Source: Tranquillimonas alkanivorans (GTDB lineage: Bacteria > Pseudomonadota > Alphaproteobacteria > Rhodobacterales > Rhodobacteraceae). From it: a stretch of 64,000 nt of DNA. Under the pieces are notes generated by a model. The model saw nothing but the letters and a program-made list of their open reading frames with translations. It had not been told where the DNA came from and did no database searches. Of the stretch, positions 56,884 to 64,000 are shown piece after piece (the stretch's first letter is position 1; the number at the start of each line of letters is the position of its first letter). The stretch is from contig NZ_FOXA01000002.1 of the NCBI RefSeq assembly GCF_900115595.1, positions 1 to 64,000 of the forward strand, in the 5' to 3' direction. Position numbers and translations under genes: made by a program.

Positions 56884-57054
56884 GCGGTCTGCTCCGACAG
56901 GGTCATGTTTGAAACCTTAGGGAACGAACGGCAAAAACCTAATCACGGTTCCGCTGCAGAGCGGTCGGCGGCGGGGCTTGAACCCGCCCGCCGCGCGTGA
57001 ACGAATGACGCCGCGCCCCTTGGGCGCATGGCAGACCGTCGAGGAGTAAGGAAA

Positions 57055-57921
57055 ATGAAGATCGCGTTCATCGGGTTCGGCGAGGCCGCGCGCGCCTTCA
57101 CCGACAGCTTGCAGGCGGCGGACGGGTCGCGTGAGTTCGCCGCGTACGATATCCTCGAAACGGACGAGATGTCCCGGGCGATGGCGGCGCGCGGGGTGCG
57201 GCAGGGGGCCGATCCGGCCGACGCGGTGGCCGGCGCCGAGTGGATTGTCAGCGCGGTCACCGCCGACCAGAGCCTGGAAGCCGCGCGCTCGGTCGCCCCG
57301 CACCTGTCACGGGGTCAGGTTCTGGTCGACATCAACTCGGTCTCGCCCGACCGCAAGCGCGCCACGGCGCACGAGGTCGAGGCGGCGGGTGGCCTCTATT
57401 TGGACATGGCGGTGATGGCCCCGGTGCACCCGCGCGGTCACGCCACGCCGGTGCTGCTGGCGGGGACCGAGGCGGCGGCGCTGGCGCCCCGGCTGGCCGA
57501 GGCGGGCTTCGCGCTCGAGGTGGCCGGCGATGCGCCGGGCGAGGCGACGGCGATCAAGATGGTCCGGTCGCTCTTCGTGAAGGGGCTCGAGGCGATCACG
57601 GTCGAGGCGATGCTGGCGGCCTCGGCCTCGGGCTGCTTCGACCGGGTGCTGGCGTCCCTGAGCAAGAGCTTTCCCGGCCTCGGCTGGCCGGACAACGTGA
57701 GCTACAATCTTGAACGGACCCTGCGCCACGGCAAGCGCCGCGCCGCCGAGATGCGCGAAAGCGCGGCGACGCTTGATGCGCTCGGCCTGCGCGGCGGCCT
57801 CGCGGCCGAGATCGCGGCGGTTCAGGACGAGATGGGCGCGCTTCCGCTGGCGGACGTGCCGGAGGGCGAACTGGAGCAGGCGGTCGCCGAGATCGCGAAG
57901 CTGCGGGTCGCGAAGGGCTGA
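57055..57921 (+). CDS. NAD(P)-dependent oxidoreductase with DUF1932 domain
   Basis: A 288-residue protein of the 3-hydroxyisobutyrate/6-phosphogluconate dehydrogenase superfamily. IAFIGFGEAARAF is the N-terminal Rossmann motif. DINSVSPDRKRATAHEV matches the substrate loop, AIKMVRSLFVKGLEAI carries the catalytic Lys region, and the C-terminal all-helical domain is DUF1932. Substrate unknown; placed just before shikimate pathway-type genes on the same strand. ATG at 57055 with AAGGA; the frame from 57028 is less likely. Confidence 0.87.
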   Translation: MKIAFIGFGEAARAFTDSLQAADGSREFAAYDILETDEMSRAMAARGVRQGADPADAVAGAEWIVSAVTADQSLEAARSVAPHLSRGQVLVDINSVSPDRKRATAHEVEAAGGLYLDMAVMAPVHPRGHATPVLLAGTEAAALAPRLAEAGFALEVAGDAPGEATAIKMVRSLFVKGLEAITVEAMLAASASGCFDRVLASLSKSFPGLGWPDNVSYNLERTLRHGKRRAAEMRESAATLDALGLRGGLAAEIAAVQDEMGALPLADVPEGELEQAVAEIAKLRVAKG

Positions 57922-58031
57922 CTCGGGCGCGGCCGGGGATCTTTGTGCGCCGGAGCGCAACGGCCTATGCTGCCCCCGGTGCGCCGGGACCGGGGTACCG
58001 AGCAGGCAAGGCGACGGAGATATGGTGAGGC

Positions 58032-58883
58032 ATGAGCGCTGAGACGACGGACGAGATCGACCTGCAACTGGGCCTGATCGGCGACAACATCGCCGCCTCG
58101 CGCGCGCCGGTCCTGCACCGGCTGTGCGGCGAACAGACGGGGCTGCGGGTGGCCTATGACCGGCTGGTGCCGCGCGAGCGGGGAGAGGACTTCGACGAGG
58201 TCTTCGCCTTCTGCGCCGGCGGCGGCTTCCGGGGGATCAACGTGACCTACCCCTACAAGGAGCGCGCGGCGCGCAAGGTCGAAATCGCCGATCCCATGGT
58301 CGAGGCCATGGGCGCGGTGAACACGGTCGTGTTCGAGGAGGGCGCGGCGCGGGGCTACAACACCGACTTTTCGGGCTTCGTCGCCGCCTACCGCGCGGCC
58401 ACGGCGCGCGATCCCGGCACGGTGTGCATGATCGGCACCGGCGGGGTGGGCCGGGCCATCGCCTTCGCGCTGCTTGAGCTGGGGGCCGAGGAGATACGGC
58501 TGGTCGACCGCGACGCGGCCAAGGCCGAGGCACTGGCCGACGACCTGCGCCGCGCCTCTTCCACCACGCGGCTCACCGTGCTCGGCGCGGCCGAGGACGG
58601 CGCGCGCGGGGCGGACGGCGTGGTCAACTGCACTCCGGTCGGTATGGTGGGCTACGAGGGCACGCCGGTCGCGGCCTCGGCGCTGGCGGGCCTTCGCTGG
58701 GCCTTCGACGCCGTCTATACCCCCGCCGACACGACCTTCCTTGGCGACGCGCAGGCGGCGGGGGCCGAGGTGATCTCGGGCTACGAGCTGTTCTTCTGGC
58801 AGGGCGTGCACGCCTGGTCGCGTTTCTCGGGGCGGCCGGTGGACGAGGACGCATTGCGCGCGGCGCTGAAAAGGGCGGAGTGA
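58032..58883 (+). CDS. Shikimate/quinate 5-dehydrogenase (AroE-like)
   Basis: A 283-residue dehydrogenase interconverting shikimate (or quinate) and the 3-dehydro form. SRAPVLHR is the substrate Ser region, NVTYPYKERA holds the catalytic Lys, GTGGVGRAIAFALLELG binds the nucleotide, and SGYELFFWQGVHAWSRFSG closes the active site. The 4-bp spacing to a QuiC-type gene suggests a catabolic rather than biosynthetic role, since aroE for biosynthesis is expected elsewhere. The quinate versus shikimate preference cannot be told. Confidence 0.85.
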   Translation: MSAETTDEIDLQLGLIGDNIAASRAPVLHRLCGEQTGLRVAYDRLVPRERGEDFDEVFAFCAGGGFRGINVTYPYKERAARKVEIADPMVEAMGAVNTVVFEEGAARGYNTDFSGFVAAYRAATARDPGTVCMIGTGGVGRAIAFALLELGAEEIRLVDRDAAKAEALADDLRRASSTTRLTVLGAAEDGARGADGVVNCTPVGMVGYEGTPVAASALAGLRWAFDAVYTPADTTFLGDAQAAGAEVISGYELFFWQGVHAWSRFSGRPVDEDALRAALKRAE

Positions 58884-58887
58884 CACC

Positions 58888-60780
58888 ATGAAGACATCGA
58901 TCGCCACCGTCTCGATCGCAGGAGACCTGCGCGAGAAGCTCGCGGCCATCGCCGCCGCCGGGTTCGACGGGATCGAGATCTTCGAACAGGATTTCATCGC
59001 CTTCGACGGCGCGCCGCGCGAGGTCGGCGCGATGGTGCGCGACCACGGGCTCGAGATCACGCTGTTCCAGCCGTTCCGCGACTTCGAGGGGCTGCCCGAG
59101 CCGCTTCGCATGCGCGCCTTCGACCGGGCCGAGCGCAAGTTCGACGTGATGCAGGAGCTGGGCACCGACCTGATCCTCGTCTGCTCGTCGGTGCATCCCG
59201 AGGCGATGGGCGGCATCGACCGTGCCGCCGACGATTTCCGCGAACTGGGCGAACGGGCGGCGGCGCGCGGTCTGCGCGTGGGCTACGAGGCGCTGGCCTG
59301 GGGCAAGCACGTGTTCGACCACCGCGACGCTTGGGAGGTCGTGCGCCGCGCCGATCACCCGAACGTGGGCCTGATCCTCGACAGCTTTCACACGCTGGGA
59401 CGCAAGATCGACCCCGAAAGCATCCGACGCATCCCCGGCGACAAGGTGTTCTTCGTCCAGCTTGCCGACGCGCCGCTGATCGAGATGGACCTGCTCTACT
59501 GGTCACGCCACTTCCGCAACATGCCGGGCGAGGGCGACCTGGACGTCACCGGCTTCATGCGCGCCGTCGCGGCCACGGGCTATGCCGGGCCGCTGAGCCT
59601 CGAGATCTTCAACGACCAGTTCCGGGGCGGCAGCCCGCGGGCCATCGCCGTGGACGGGCACCGCTCGCTTCTCTACCTCATGGACCAGGTGCGCCGGGCC
59701 GAACCGGCGCTGCAGGTCGACGCGCCCGCGATGCCGCCGCGCATCCGGGCCGATGGCGTGGAGTTCGTCGAGTTCGCCGCCGACGCCGCCGAGGCCGAGG
59801 CGCTGGGGGCGCTGCTGACGACGCTGGGCTTCGCGCCCGCCGGGCGGCACATCTCGAAGCAGGTCAGCCTGTGGCGGCAGGGCGACATCAACATCGTCAT
59901 CAACACGGAACCCGAGGGCTTCGCCCACTCGGCCTGGGCGCTGCACGGCCTGTCGGTCTGCGACGTGGGCCTGAGGGTCGAGGACGCGGCGGCCACGGTC
60001 GAGCGGGCGCATGCGCTTGGCGCGCAGACCTTCCGGCAGGCGCGGGGCGAGGGCGAGCTGGACATCCCCGCGATCCGGGGCGTGGGCGCGGGCGTGATGC
60101 ATTTCGTCGATACCAAGTCCGACCTCGCCCGCGTATGGGAGATCGAGTTCGACGCCGTCGTACCGCCCGCCCCGGACCCCGACGCGGGGCTGACGCGGAT
60201 CGACCACTTGGCGCAGACGATGAACTACGAGGAGATGCTGACCTGGACGTTGTTCTACACCTCGATCTTCGAGGTGGAGAAGGCGCCGATGGTCGACGTG
60301 GTCGATCCCGGCGGGCTGGTCCGCAGCCGCGCCATCGAAAGCGGCGACGGCCGGCTGCGCGTGACGCTGAACGGAGCGGAGTCGCACCGCACCTTTGCCG
60401 GGCGGTTCGTGGCGGACAGCTATGGCTCGTCGGTTCAGCACGTTGCGCTGGCGACCGACGACATCTTCGCCACCGCCGAGAAACTGGCGCGCAACGGGTT
60501 CGAGGCGCTGCCGATCTCGCCGAACTACTACGACGACCTCGCCGCCCGCTTCCCGCTGCCCGACGACCTGGTGGAGCGGCTGCGCCGGCATCACATCCTG
60601 TACGACGAGGACGGGCAGGGGAGCTACTTCCAGCTCTATTCCCGCCCCTTCGGCGAAGGCATGTTCTTCGAGATCGTGCAGCGCCAGGGCGGCTACGCCG
60701 GCTACGGCGCCCCCAACGCGCCCTACCGCACGGCGGCGCAGCAACGGCTGACCCGGCCGGGCGGGGTGCCGAGGGACTGA
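58888..60780 (+). CDS. quiC: 3-dehydroshikimate dehydratase, QuiC type (TIM barrel + HPPD-like domain)
   Basis: A 630-residue fused protein. Residues 1-285 form an AP-endonuclease-2-type TIM barrel (AAGFDGIEIFEQDF, VGYEALAWG, LILDSFHTLG, LSLEIFNDQF) with metal Glu/Asp/His residues. From about 290 it is VOC/HPPD-like, with the 2-His-1-Glu set in RIDHLAQTM, VQHVALA and FFEIVQRQGGYAG. The same fusion in Pseudomonas QuiC1 is a 3-dehydroshikimate dehydratase making protocatechuate; the HPPD half's role is unclear there. Linked to the dehydrogenase gene by 4 bp. Confidence 0.85.
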   Translation: MKTSIATVSIAGDLREKLAAIAAAGFDGIEIFEQDFIAFDGAPREVGAMVRDHGLEITLFQPFRDFEGLPEPLRMRAFDRAERKFDVMQELGTDLILVCSSVHPEAMGGIDRAADDFRELGERAAARGLRVGYEALAWGKHVFDHRDAWEVVRRADHPNVGLILDSFHTLGRKIDPESIRRIPGDKVFFVQLADAPLIEMDLLYWSRHFRNMPGEGDLDVTGFMRAVAATGYAGPLSLEIFNDQFRGGSPRAIAVDGHRSLLYLMDQVRRAEPALQVDAPAMPPRIRADGVEFVEFAADAAEAEALGALLTTLGFAPAGRHISKQVSLWRQGDINIVINTEPEGFAHSAWALHGLSVCDVGLRVEDAAATVERAHALGAQTFRQARGEGELDIPAIRGVGAGVMHFVDTKSDLARVWEIEFDAVVPPAPDPDAGLTRIDHLAQTMNYEEMLTWTLFYTSIFEVEKAPMVDVVDPGGLVRSRAIESGDGRLRVTLNGAESHRTFAGRFVADSYGSSVQHVALATDDIFATAEKLARNGFEALPISPNYYDDLAARFPLPDDLVERLRRHHILYDEDGQGSYFQLYSRPFGEGMFFEIVQRQGGYAGYGAPNAPYRTAAQQRLTRPGGVPRD

Positions 60781-60794
60781 AAGGGCGTCCTGCG

Positions 60795-61793
60795 TCAGTA
60801 GCGGTCGCGCCAGGCGGGCAGGGGGTCGCCGGGGCGGGCGCGGGCGTGGAAGACCGCGCGCGCGATGGCCCGGGCGACGCAAGTGGCGGCGGCGTGGCCC
60901 AGCCACATCTGCGCCGCCGGGTCGGGGGCCGGGCGCGCGCCCGTGGACAGCGCGAATACGAGGTCGCCGTCGAACGGCGTGTGGCTGGGCAGGATCGCGC
61001 GGGCGAAGCCGTCATGTGCGGCCACGGCCATGCGCTTGGCCTGCGACTTGGTCAGCGCGGCGTCGGTGGCGACGATGGCGAGGGTGGTGGCCTGCCCCGG
61101 CGCTCCCAGCTTCGTCGGCAGGCCCTCGGGCGCGGGCGGAAGGCCGTGTGCGCCGAACTCTCCGCCCTGCTCGAACGGGGCGGCCCAGAAGCGGCCGGAG
61201 CGGCTGTCGCAAATGGTGCCGACGGGATTGGCGGCGACGAGCGCGCCGACCGTGGTGCCGTCGGGCAGGCGGGTGGAGGCCGATCCGAGGCCGCCGCGCA
61301 GGGTGGCGGTCGTGGCCCCGGTGCCCGCCCCGACCGAGCCTTGGGCGAAGGTCTCGGCTGCGGCCTCAAACGCGGCGTGGCCGAGCGCGGGATAAGGGTT
61401 CTGGCTCCACCCGCTGTCGCCGCCGCCGGCGAGGTCGAAGAGGATCGCGGCGGGCACGATGGGGACGCGGTGGCCCGCCGCCTCGAATCCACGCCCGCGG
61501 GCGCGCAGTGCATCCGCAACGCCGGTGGCCGCGGCGAGCCCGAACGCCGAGCCGCCGGACAGGACGAGCGCATCGACTCGGTCCACCATGTTCTCGGGGG
61601 CGAGGAGGTCGGTGTCACGCGTGCCGGGTGCGCCGCCCATGACGTGCACGGCGGCGACGAACGGCTCGGCCGCTGTCACGACGGTGACGCCCGAGCGCAG
61701 GGTGTCGTCTTGCGCGTTCCCGACGCGCAGGCCGGCGAGGTCGGTGATCAGGTTCGCGCTGTCGGTTTGCGTCAAGATCGCTCTCCAAGCCAT
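60795..61793 (-). CDS. P1 family peptidase (DmpA/L-aminopeptidase-like)
   Basis: A 332-residue Ntn-hydrolase-like peptidase of the DmpA family. LITDLAGLRVGNAQD at the N-terminus, LSGGSAFGLAAATGV, GSVGAGTGATTATLRGGLGSAS (the self-cleavage and nucleophile Ser region, about residues 150-170) and VATDAALTKSQAKRMAVAAHDGFARAI (about 240-265) fit. Members remove N-terminal amino acids, some acting on D-residues or beta-peptides; specificity is not visible. It converges on quiC, 14 bp apart. Confidence 0.88.
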   Translation of the reverse strand: MAWRAILTQTDSANLITDLAGLRVGNAQDDTLRSGVTVVTAAEPFVAAVHVMGGAPGTRDTDLLAPENMVDRVDALVLSGGSAFGLAAATGVADALRARGRGFEAAGHRVPIVPAAILFDLAGGGDSGWSQNPYPALGHAAFEAAAETFAQGSVGAGTGATTATLRGGLGSASTRLPDGTTVGALVAANPVGTICDSRSGRFWAAPFEQGGEFGAHGLPPAPEGLPTKLGAPGQATTLAIVATDAALTKSQAKRMAVAAHDGFARAILPSHTPFDGDLVFALSTGARPAPDPAAQMWLGHAAATCVARAIARAVFHARARPGDPLPAWRDRY

Positions 61794-61992
61794 TGAAGCG
61801 GAGGGTTGTTACTGGAACCGCGCCTCAGATGCGCACGCGCCTCTCCCGGCCGGGTGCAGGCGGACGCCGCCAGTCTACCCCGCCTTGTAATCGCGGTCTG
61901 CCGCATTTTTTGGCGCCTACAGGGGTGAAATCCGCTCTTGACTGCGCTATTCCCGCAACAATCCGGTATGCGGAGTGGAGGAGTTGTTCGAG

Positions 61993-62367
61993 ATGGAGTG
62001 GTCGCTCGCGACCTTGCCGCCGATCGCGGTGCTGGGAGTGCTGGCGGTGCTGTGCCCGCTCGCGCTGTTTCGGCTGGTGCGGCGCACCTATGCCGGGCTT
62101 GCCATCGCGGCGCTTCTGTCGCTGACGCTGCTGCTGGTCGCCGGCGGCATCGCCTTCGCCTGGGCCTATGCCATCGGCGGCGCGGACCTTGCCGCCGCGT
62201 TCGGCACCGCGCCGCTGGCGACGGGGCTGATGTTTCTCGGCCGCGGGCTGAGCGCCGCGCTGGTCTGGGGCCCGATCCTCGCGCTGACGCTGTTCGCGCT
62301 GACCCGCCGGGTCGAGGAGGCGCGCGGCGAAGCGCTCAAGCACCGGGAGCTACACGGCAACGGCTGA
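61993..62367 (+). CDS. Small membrane protein of unknown function
   Basis: A 124-residue protein with about four hydrophobic segments (about residues 8-25, 33-58, 65-85 and 90-107) and a charged C-terminus (RRVEEARGEALKHRE). No family recognised. ATG at 61993 is preceded at nine bases by GGAGGAG, which decides the start over GTG at 61975. The gap 61794-61992 has a TTGACT at 61938 but no good -10. Confidence 0.65.
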   Translation: MEWSLATLPPIAVLGVLAVLCPLALFRLVRRTYAGLAIAALLSLTLLLVAGGIAFAWAYAIGGADLAAAFGTAPLATGLMFLGRGLSAALVWGPILALTLFALTRRVEEARGEALKHRELHGNG

Positions 62368-62451
62368 AGCGGTGGCGCCGCGCGCGCCTGTCGCGTATTC
62401 GTGGCCAGGCCGGACCCGCGCCGGCCCGAACGCAACCGCCGAGGGAACCCG

Positions 62452-63018
62452 ATGCTGCGCTACCTGAGATGGACCCTGCGGGCGATCCTCGCCCTCGCCG
62501 TGCTCGCCTTCCTGCACTACACGCTGCCGCAGCGCGATATCGTGCGCATCGTGAATACCTATGAAGAGCGGCAGGATTTCGGCTGGAACGCGATCTTCTG
62601 GTCGGGTCCCAGCACCGGCGGGGCGGATGTGCCGAACCGCGACGTATTGTTCATCCAGACGATCCAGGAAGACGGCGATCCGATGGTGTATCGCAACGAA
62701 GATACCGGCTGGGGTTGGCCGCCGTACTTCAAGTTCGACACTGCCAACCTGCAGACCGAGGCGGCGGACGCCGTGTCGAGCCGCGACGACCCGCGCTGGT
62801 ACGCGATCCGGCATTACGGCTGGCGCATACCGCTGTTCAGCGCGTTCCCCAACGCCGTCTCGATCGAGCCGGTGGCGGGGCCGGAGGTGCGGCTGATCCC
62901 CTGGTTCAACATCGTGTTCGTGACGCTTCTGGTGATCGTGTTCCTTGTGCTGCGCCGGTTCTGGATCATGTTCCGCGAGCGCACGATCGACCCGCTTTTC
63001 GACCGTCGCGGGGGCTGA
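62452..63018 (+). CDS. DUF1523 membrane protein
   Basis: A 188-residue protein with membrane helices near both ends (about residues 8-27 and 150-170) and a periplasmic middle part. LPQRDIVRIVNTYEER, PNRDVLFIQTI, the Trp-rich DTGWGWPPYFKFD and YGWRIPLFSAFPNAV are DUF1523 blocks. Family function unknown. ATG at 62452 with GAGGGA upstream. Confidence 0.88.
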   Translation: MLRYLRWTLRAILALAVLAFLHYTLPQRDIVRIVNTYEERQDFGWNAIFWSGPSTGGADVPNRDVLFIQTIQEDGDPMVYRNEDTGWGWPPYFKFDTANLQTEAADAVSSRDDPRWYAIRHYGWRIPLFSAFPNAVSIEPVAGPEVRLIPWFNIVFVTLLVIVFLVLRRFWIMFRERTIDPLFDRRGG

Positions 63019-63123
63019 GCGCACCTTTCGCCAGACGCGTGCCAAATTGCCGCCACGAAGCCGCATATACTTTCGGTTGAGGCGGCGGCACATCCGTCGC
63101 GCCACAATTCAAGCGGGAGAGGC

Positions 63124-63159
63124 ATGACCGTCTGTTCCATCCGGGGGTGCACCCGATGA
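63124..63159 (+). CDS. 11-residue upstream ORF
   Basis: ATG at 63124 has a good GCGGGAGAGG ribosome site and encodes MTVCSIRGCTR. Its TGA overlaps the ATG of the next gene (63156). The next gene has no convincing ribosome site of its own, so translation may be coupled through this leader. Two Cys in eleven residues are notable. Confidence 0.35.
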   Translation: MTVCSIRGCTR

Positions 63160-63869
63160 CCCTGGCCCCCGACCCGGCCGCGGCGAGGCCCCAGATCGCG
63201 ATGCTGGCCGCCGATGCCGAGGCGGTCGAGGCCCTTTGGGACACTTTGGCGGGCCGGTCGCCGCCCGAAGGCTCGGCAAGCCGCCTGCGGCACCTGTCCT
63301 TCGGGACGGACGAGGACGACCATGACGGCAACGGCGTCCTGCGGGTGCAGGCGTGCAGCCCGGTTCTCGAAATGTGCGATCTGGTGGACCTCTCCTGCTT
63401 CACCGACCCGGCGGCGCCAGTCGGGCCGCTGGAACGGGCGCTTGACCTGTGCGAGGCGGCGATCTGGTGTACAAGCGCGGCCGATCCCTGGCCCTCGCGT
63501 GAGGCGCTGGTCTGGGCGCGGGCGGGGCGGCCGTTGCGCGCGCGCAGCATGCTGGCGGTGGACGGATTGCAGGAGGCGAAGGGAGCAGAGCGCCGGCGGC
63601 TTCTGCGCGGCCTGCGCCGGACGACCGAGGGTTTCTTCGCCGAATGCGCATCGCTGTCTGAAGCCGCCGCGCCGGGCATCCCCGTCGTCGTGGCCGAGGT
63701 GCTTGGCATGGTCGGGCTGCCGGTCTCGCACCGCGTCGGGCACGTCGCGCCCGATGCCGCCGTCCGCCCGGTGCGCGTCTCGGTCGAGGTGGGTGACGCC
63801 ACGCGGACGCCGCGCCCGGTCAAGAGCGCGGCGCCCAGCCCGTTCCGGCGGGCGTCGCGGAAGGATTAG
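63156..63869 (+). CDS. Hypothetical protein
   Basis: A 237-residue soluble protein without signal peptide. IAMLAADAEAVEALWDTLAG at the start, an acidic GTDEDDHDGNG, DLVDLSCFTD, AIWCTSAADPWPSREALVW and LRARSMLAVDGLQEAKG in the middle, and a basic C-terminal tail. The middle faintly recalls the late part of dynamin-like GTPase domains, but there is no P-loop, so I do not assign it. GTG at 63147 is an alternative start. The stop overlaps the convergent partial gene. Confidence 0.6.
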   Translation: MTLAPDPAAARPQIAMLAADAEAVEALWDTLAGRSPPEGSASRLRHLSFGTDEDDHDGNGVLRVQACSPVLEMCDLVDLSCFTDPAAPVGPLERALDLCEAAIWCTSAADPWPSREALVWARAGRPLRARSMLAVDGLQEAKGAERRRLLRGLRRTTEGFFAECASLSEAAAPGIPVVVAEVLGMVGLPVSHRVGHVAPDAAVRPVRVSVEVGDATRTPRPVKSAAPSPFRRASRKD

Positions 63870-64000
63870 AGCGTTTCGTCCAGGAACTCGATCAGCTCGG
63901 ACCAGGATTCCTGGTCGGCCGAGAGGTCGTAGTCGTCCGAGCCCCAGACGGTGAAGGAGTGGCGCGCGCCGCCGAAGACGTCGGCGGTATGGGTCACGCC
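63866..64000 (-). CDS. Dienelactone hydrolase family protein (C-terminal part)
   Basis: The last 44 residues of a gene running out of the window. VFGGARHSFTVWGSDDYD contains the catalytic His in the context typical of dienelactone hydrolases (GxxHxF), and SWSELIEFLDETL is the usual closing helix. Members act on carboxymethylenebutenolide in (chloro)catechol breakdown, though many have other ester substrates. Its TAA overlaps the TAG of the convergent gene. Confidence 0.7.
   Translation of the reverse strand, partial: GVTHTADVFGGARHSFTVWGSDDYDLSADQESWSELIEFLDETL

Noticed and set aside
56960-57000. tRNA-like T-arm (GCGGGTTCAAGCCCCGC on the minus strand)
   Set aside because: No acceptor, D-arm or anticodon arm in the right places and no CCA; probably only a GC hairpin between the transglycosylase and DUF1932 genes.

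Overview
The window reads as chromosomal DNA of an aerobic, GC-rich alphaproteobacterium of the Rhodobacteraceae. The evidence is the dcw gene order, families typical of this group (tandem DUF2484 genes between murC and murB, DUF1523, DUF3572 beside pleD, a DUF1127 gene followed by anti-Shine-Dalgarno hairpin RNAs), the aerobic CobT cobaltochelatase subunit, and TAGGCT/TAGGAT-like -10 boxes. I saw no tRNA, rRNA, insertion sequence, phage gene or CRISPR array.

Layout. Positions 1-420 (minus strand): a DUF1127 gene followed by two pairs of hairpins, each with the same CCUCCUCC-type loop, matching the CcsR or 'cuckoo' sRNA layout. Positions 657-1739: mrp. Positions 1740-23134: the division and cell wall cluster, with a long leader (MraZ-box-like repeats and an internal terminator, resembling the UpsM sRNA arrangement), then mraZ-rsmH-ftsL-ftsI-murE-murF-mraY-murD, an opposite-strand flavoprotein, and ftsW-murG-murC-DUF2484-DUF2484-murB-ddl-ftsQ-ftsA-ftsZ. 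Many of these genes overlap by ATGA, implying translational coupling. Positions 23356-26873: lpxC, bamD, recN (outer membrane and DNA repair).

Positions 26950-39817: metabolic and transport genes (FAD-linked oxidase, ClC channel, pepP, cobT, scoAB) and topA. Positions 39998-43297: a methyltransferase, tolC and a PopZ-like polar organiser, an order also found around Caulobacter popZ. Positions 43298-45903: cobQ, a Nudix hydrolase and DUF983. Positions 46175-48302: an EF-hand protein, an ECF sigma factor, a probable anti-sigma factor and a CpxP/ZraP-like periplasmic protein, which look like one envelope-sensing unit. Positions 48286-50045: pleD and DUF3572.

Positions 50050-64000 are the most unusual part. 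A 1066-residue cytoplasmic reductive dehalogenase, fused to its own flavin/2Fe-2S reductase, sits 4 bp behind a MarR regulator. Next come a HAD phosphatase and a two-gene HNOB / HNOBA-GGDEF signalling pair in which the HNOB protein lacks all the classical haem-contact residues. A lytic transglycosylase follows, then a probable shikimate/quinate catabolic set (dehydrogenases plus a QuiC-type dehydroshikimate dehydratase), a P1 peptidase, small membrane proteins, and the end of a dienelactone hydrolase. Together the dehalogenase, QuiC and dienelactone hydrolase suggest use of (halo)aromatic compounds, while cobT and cobQ point to endogenous corrinoid supply.
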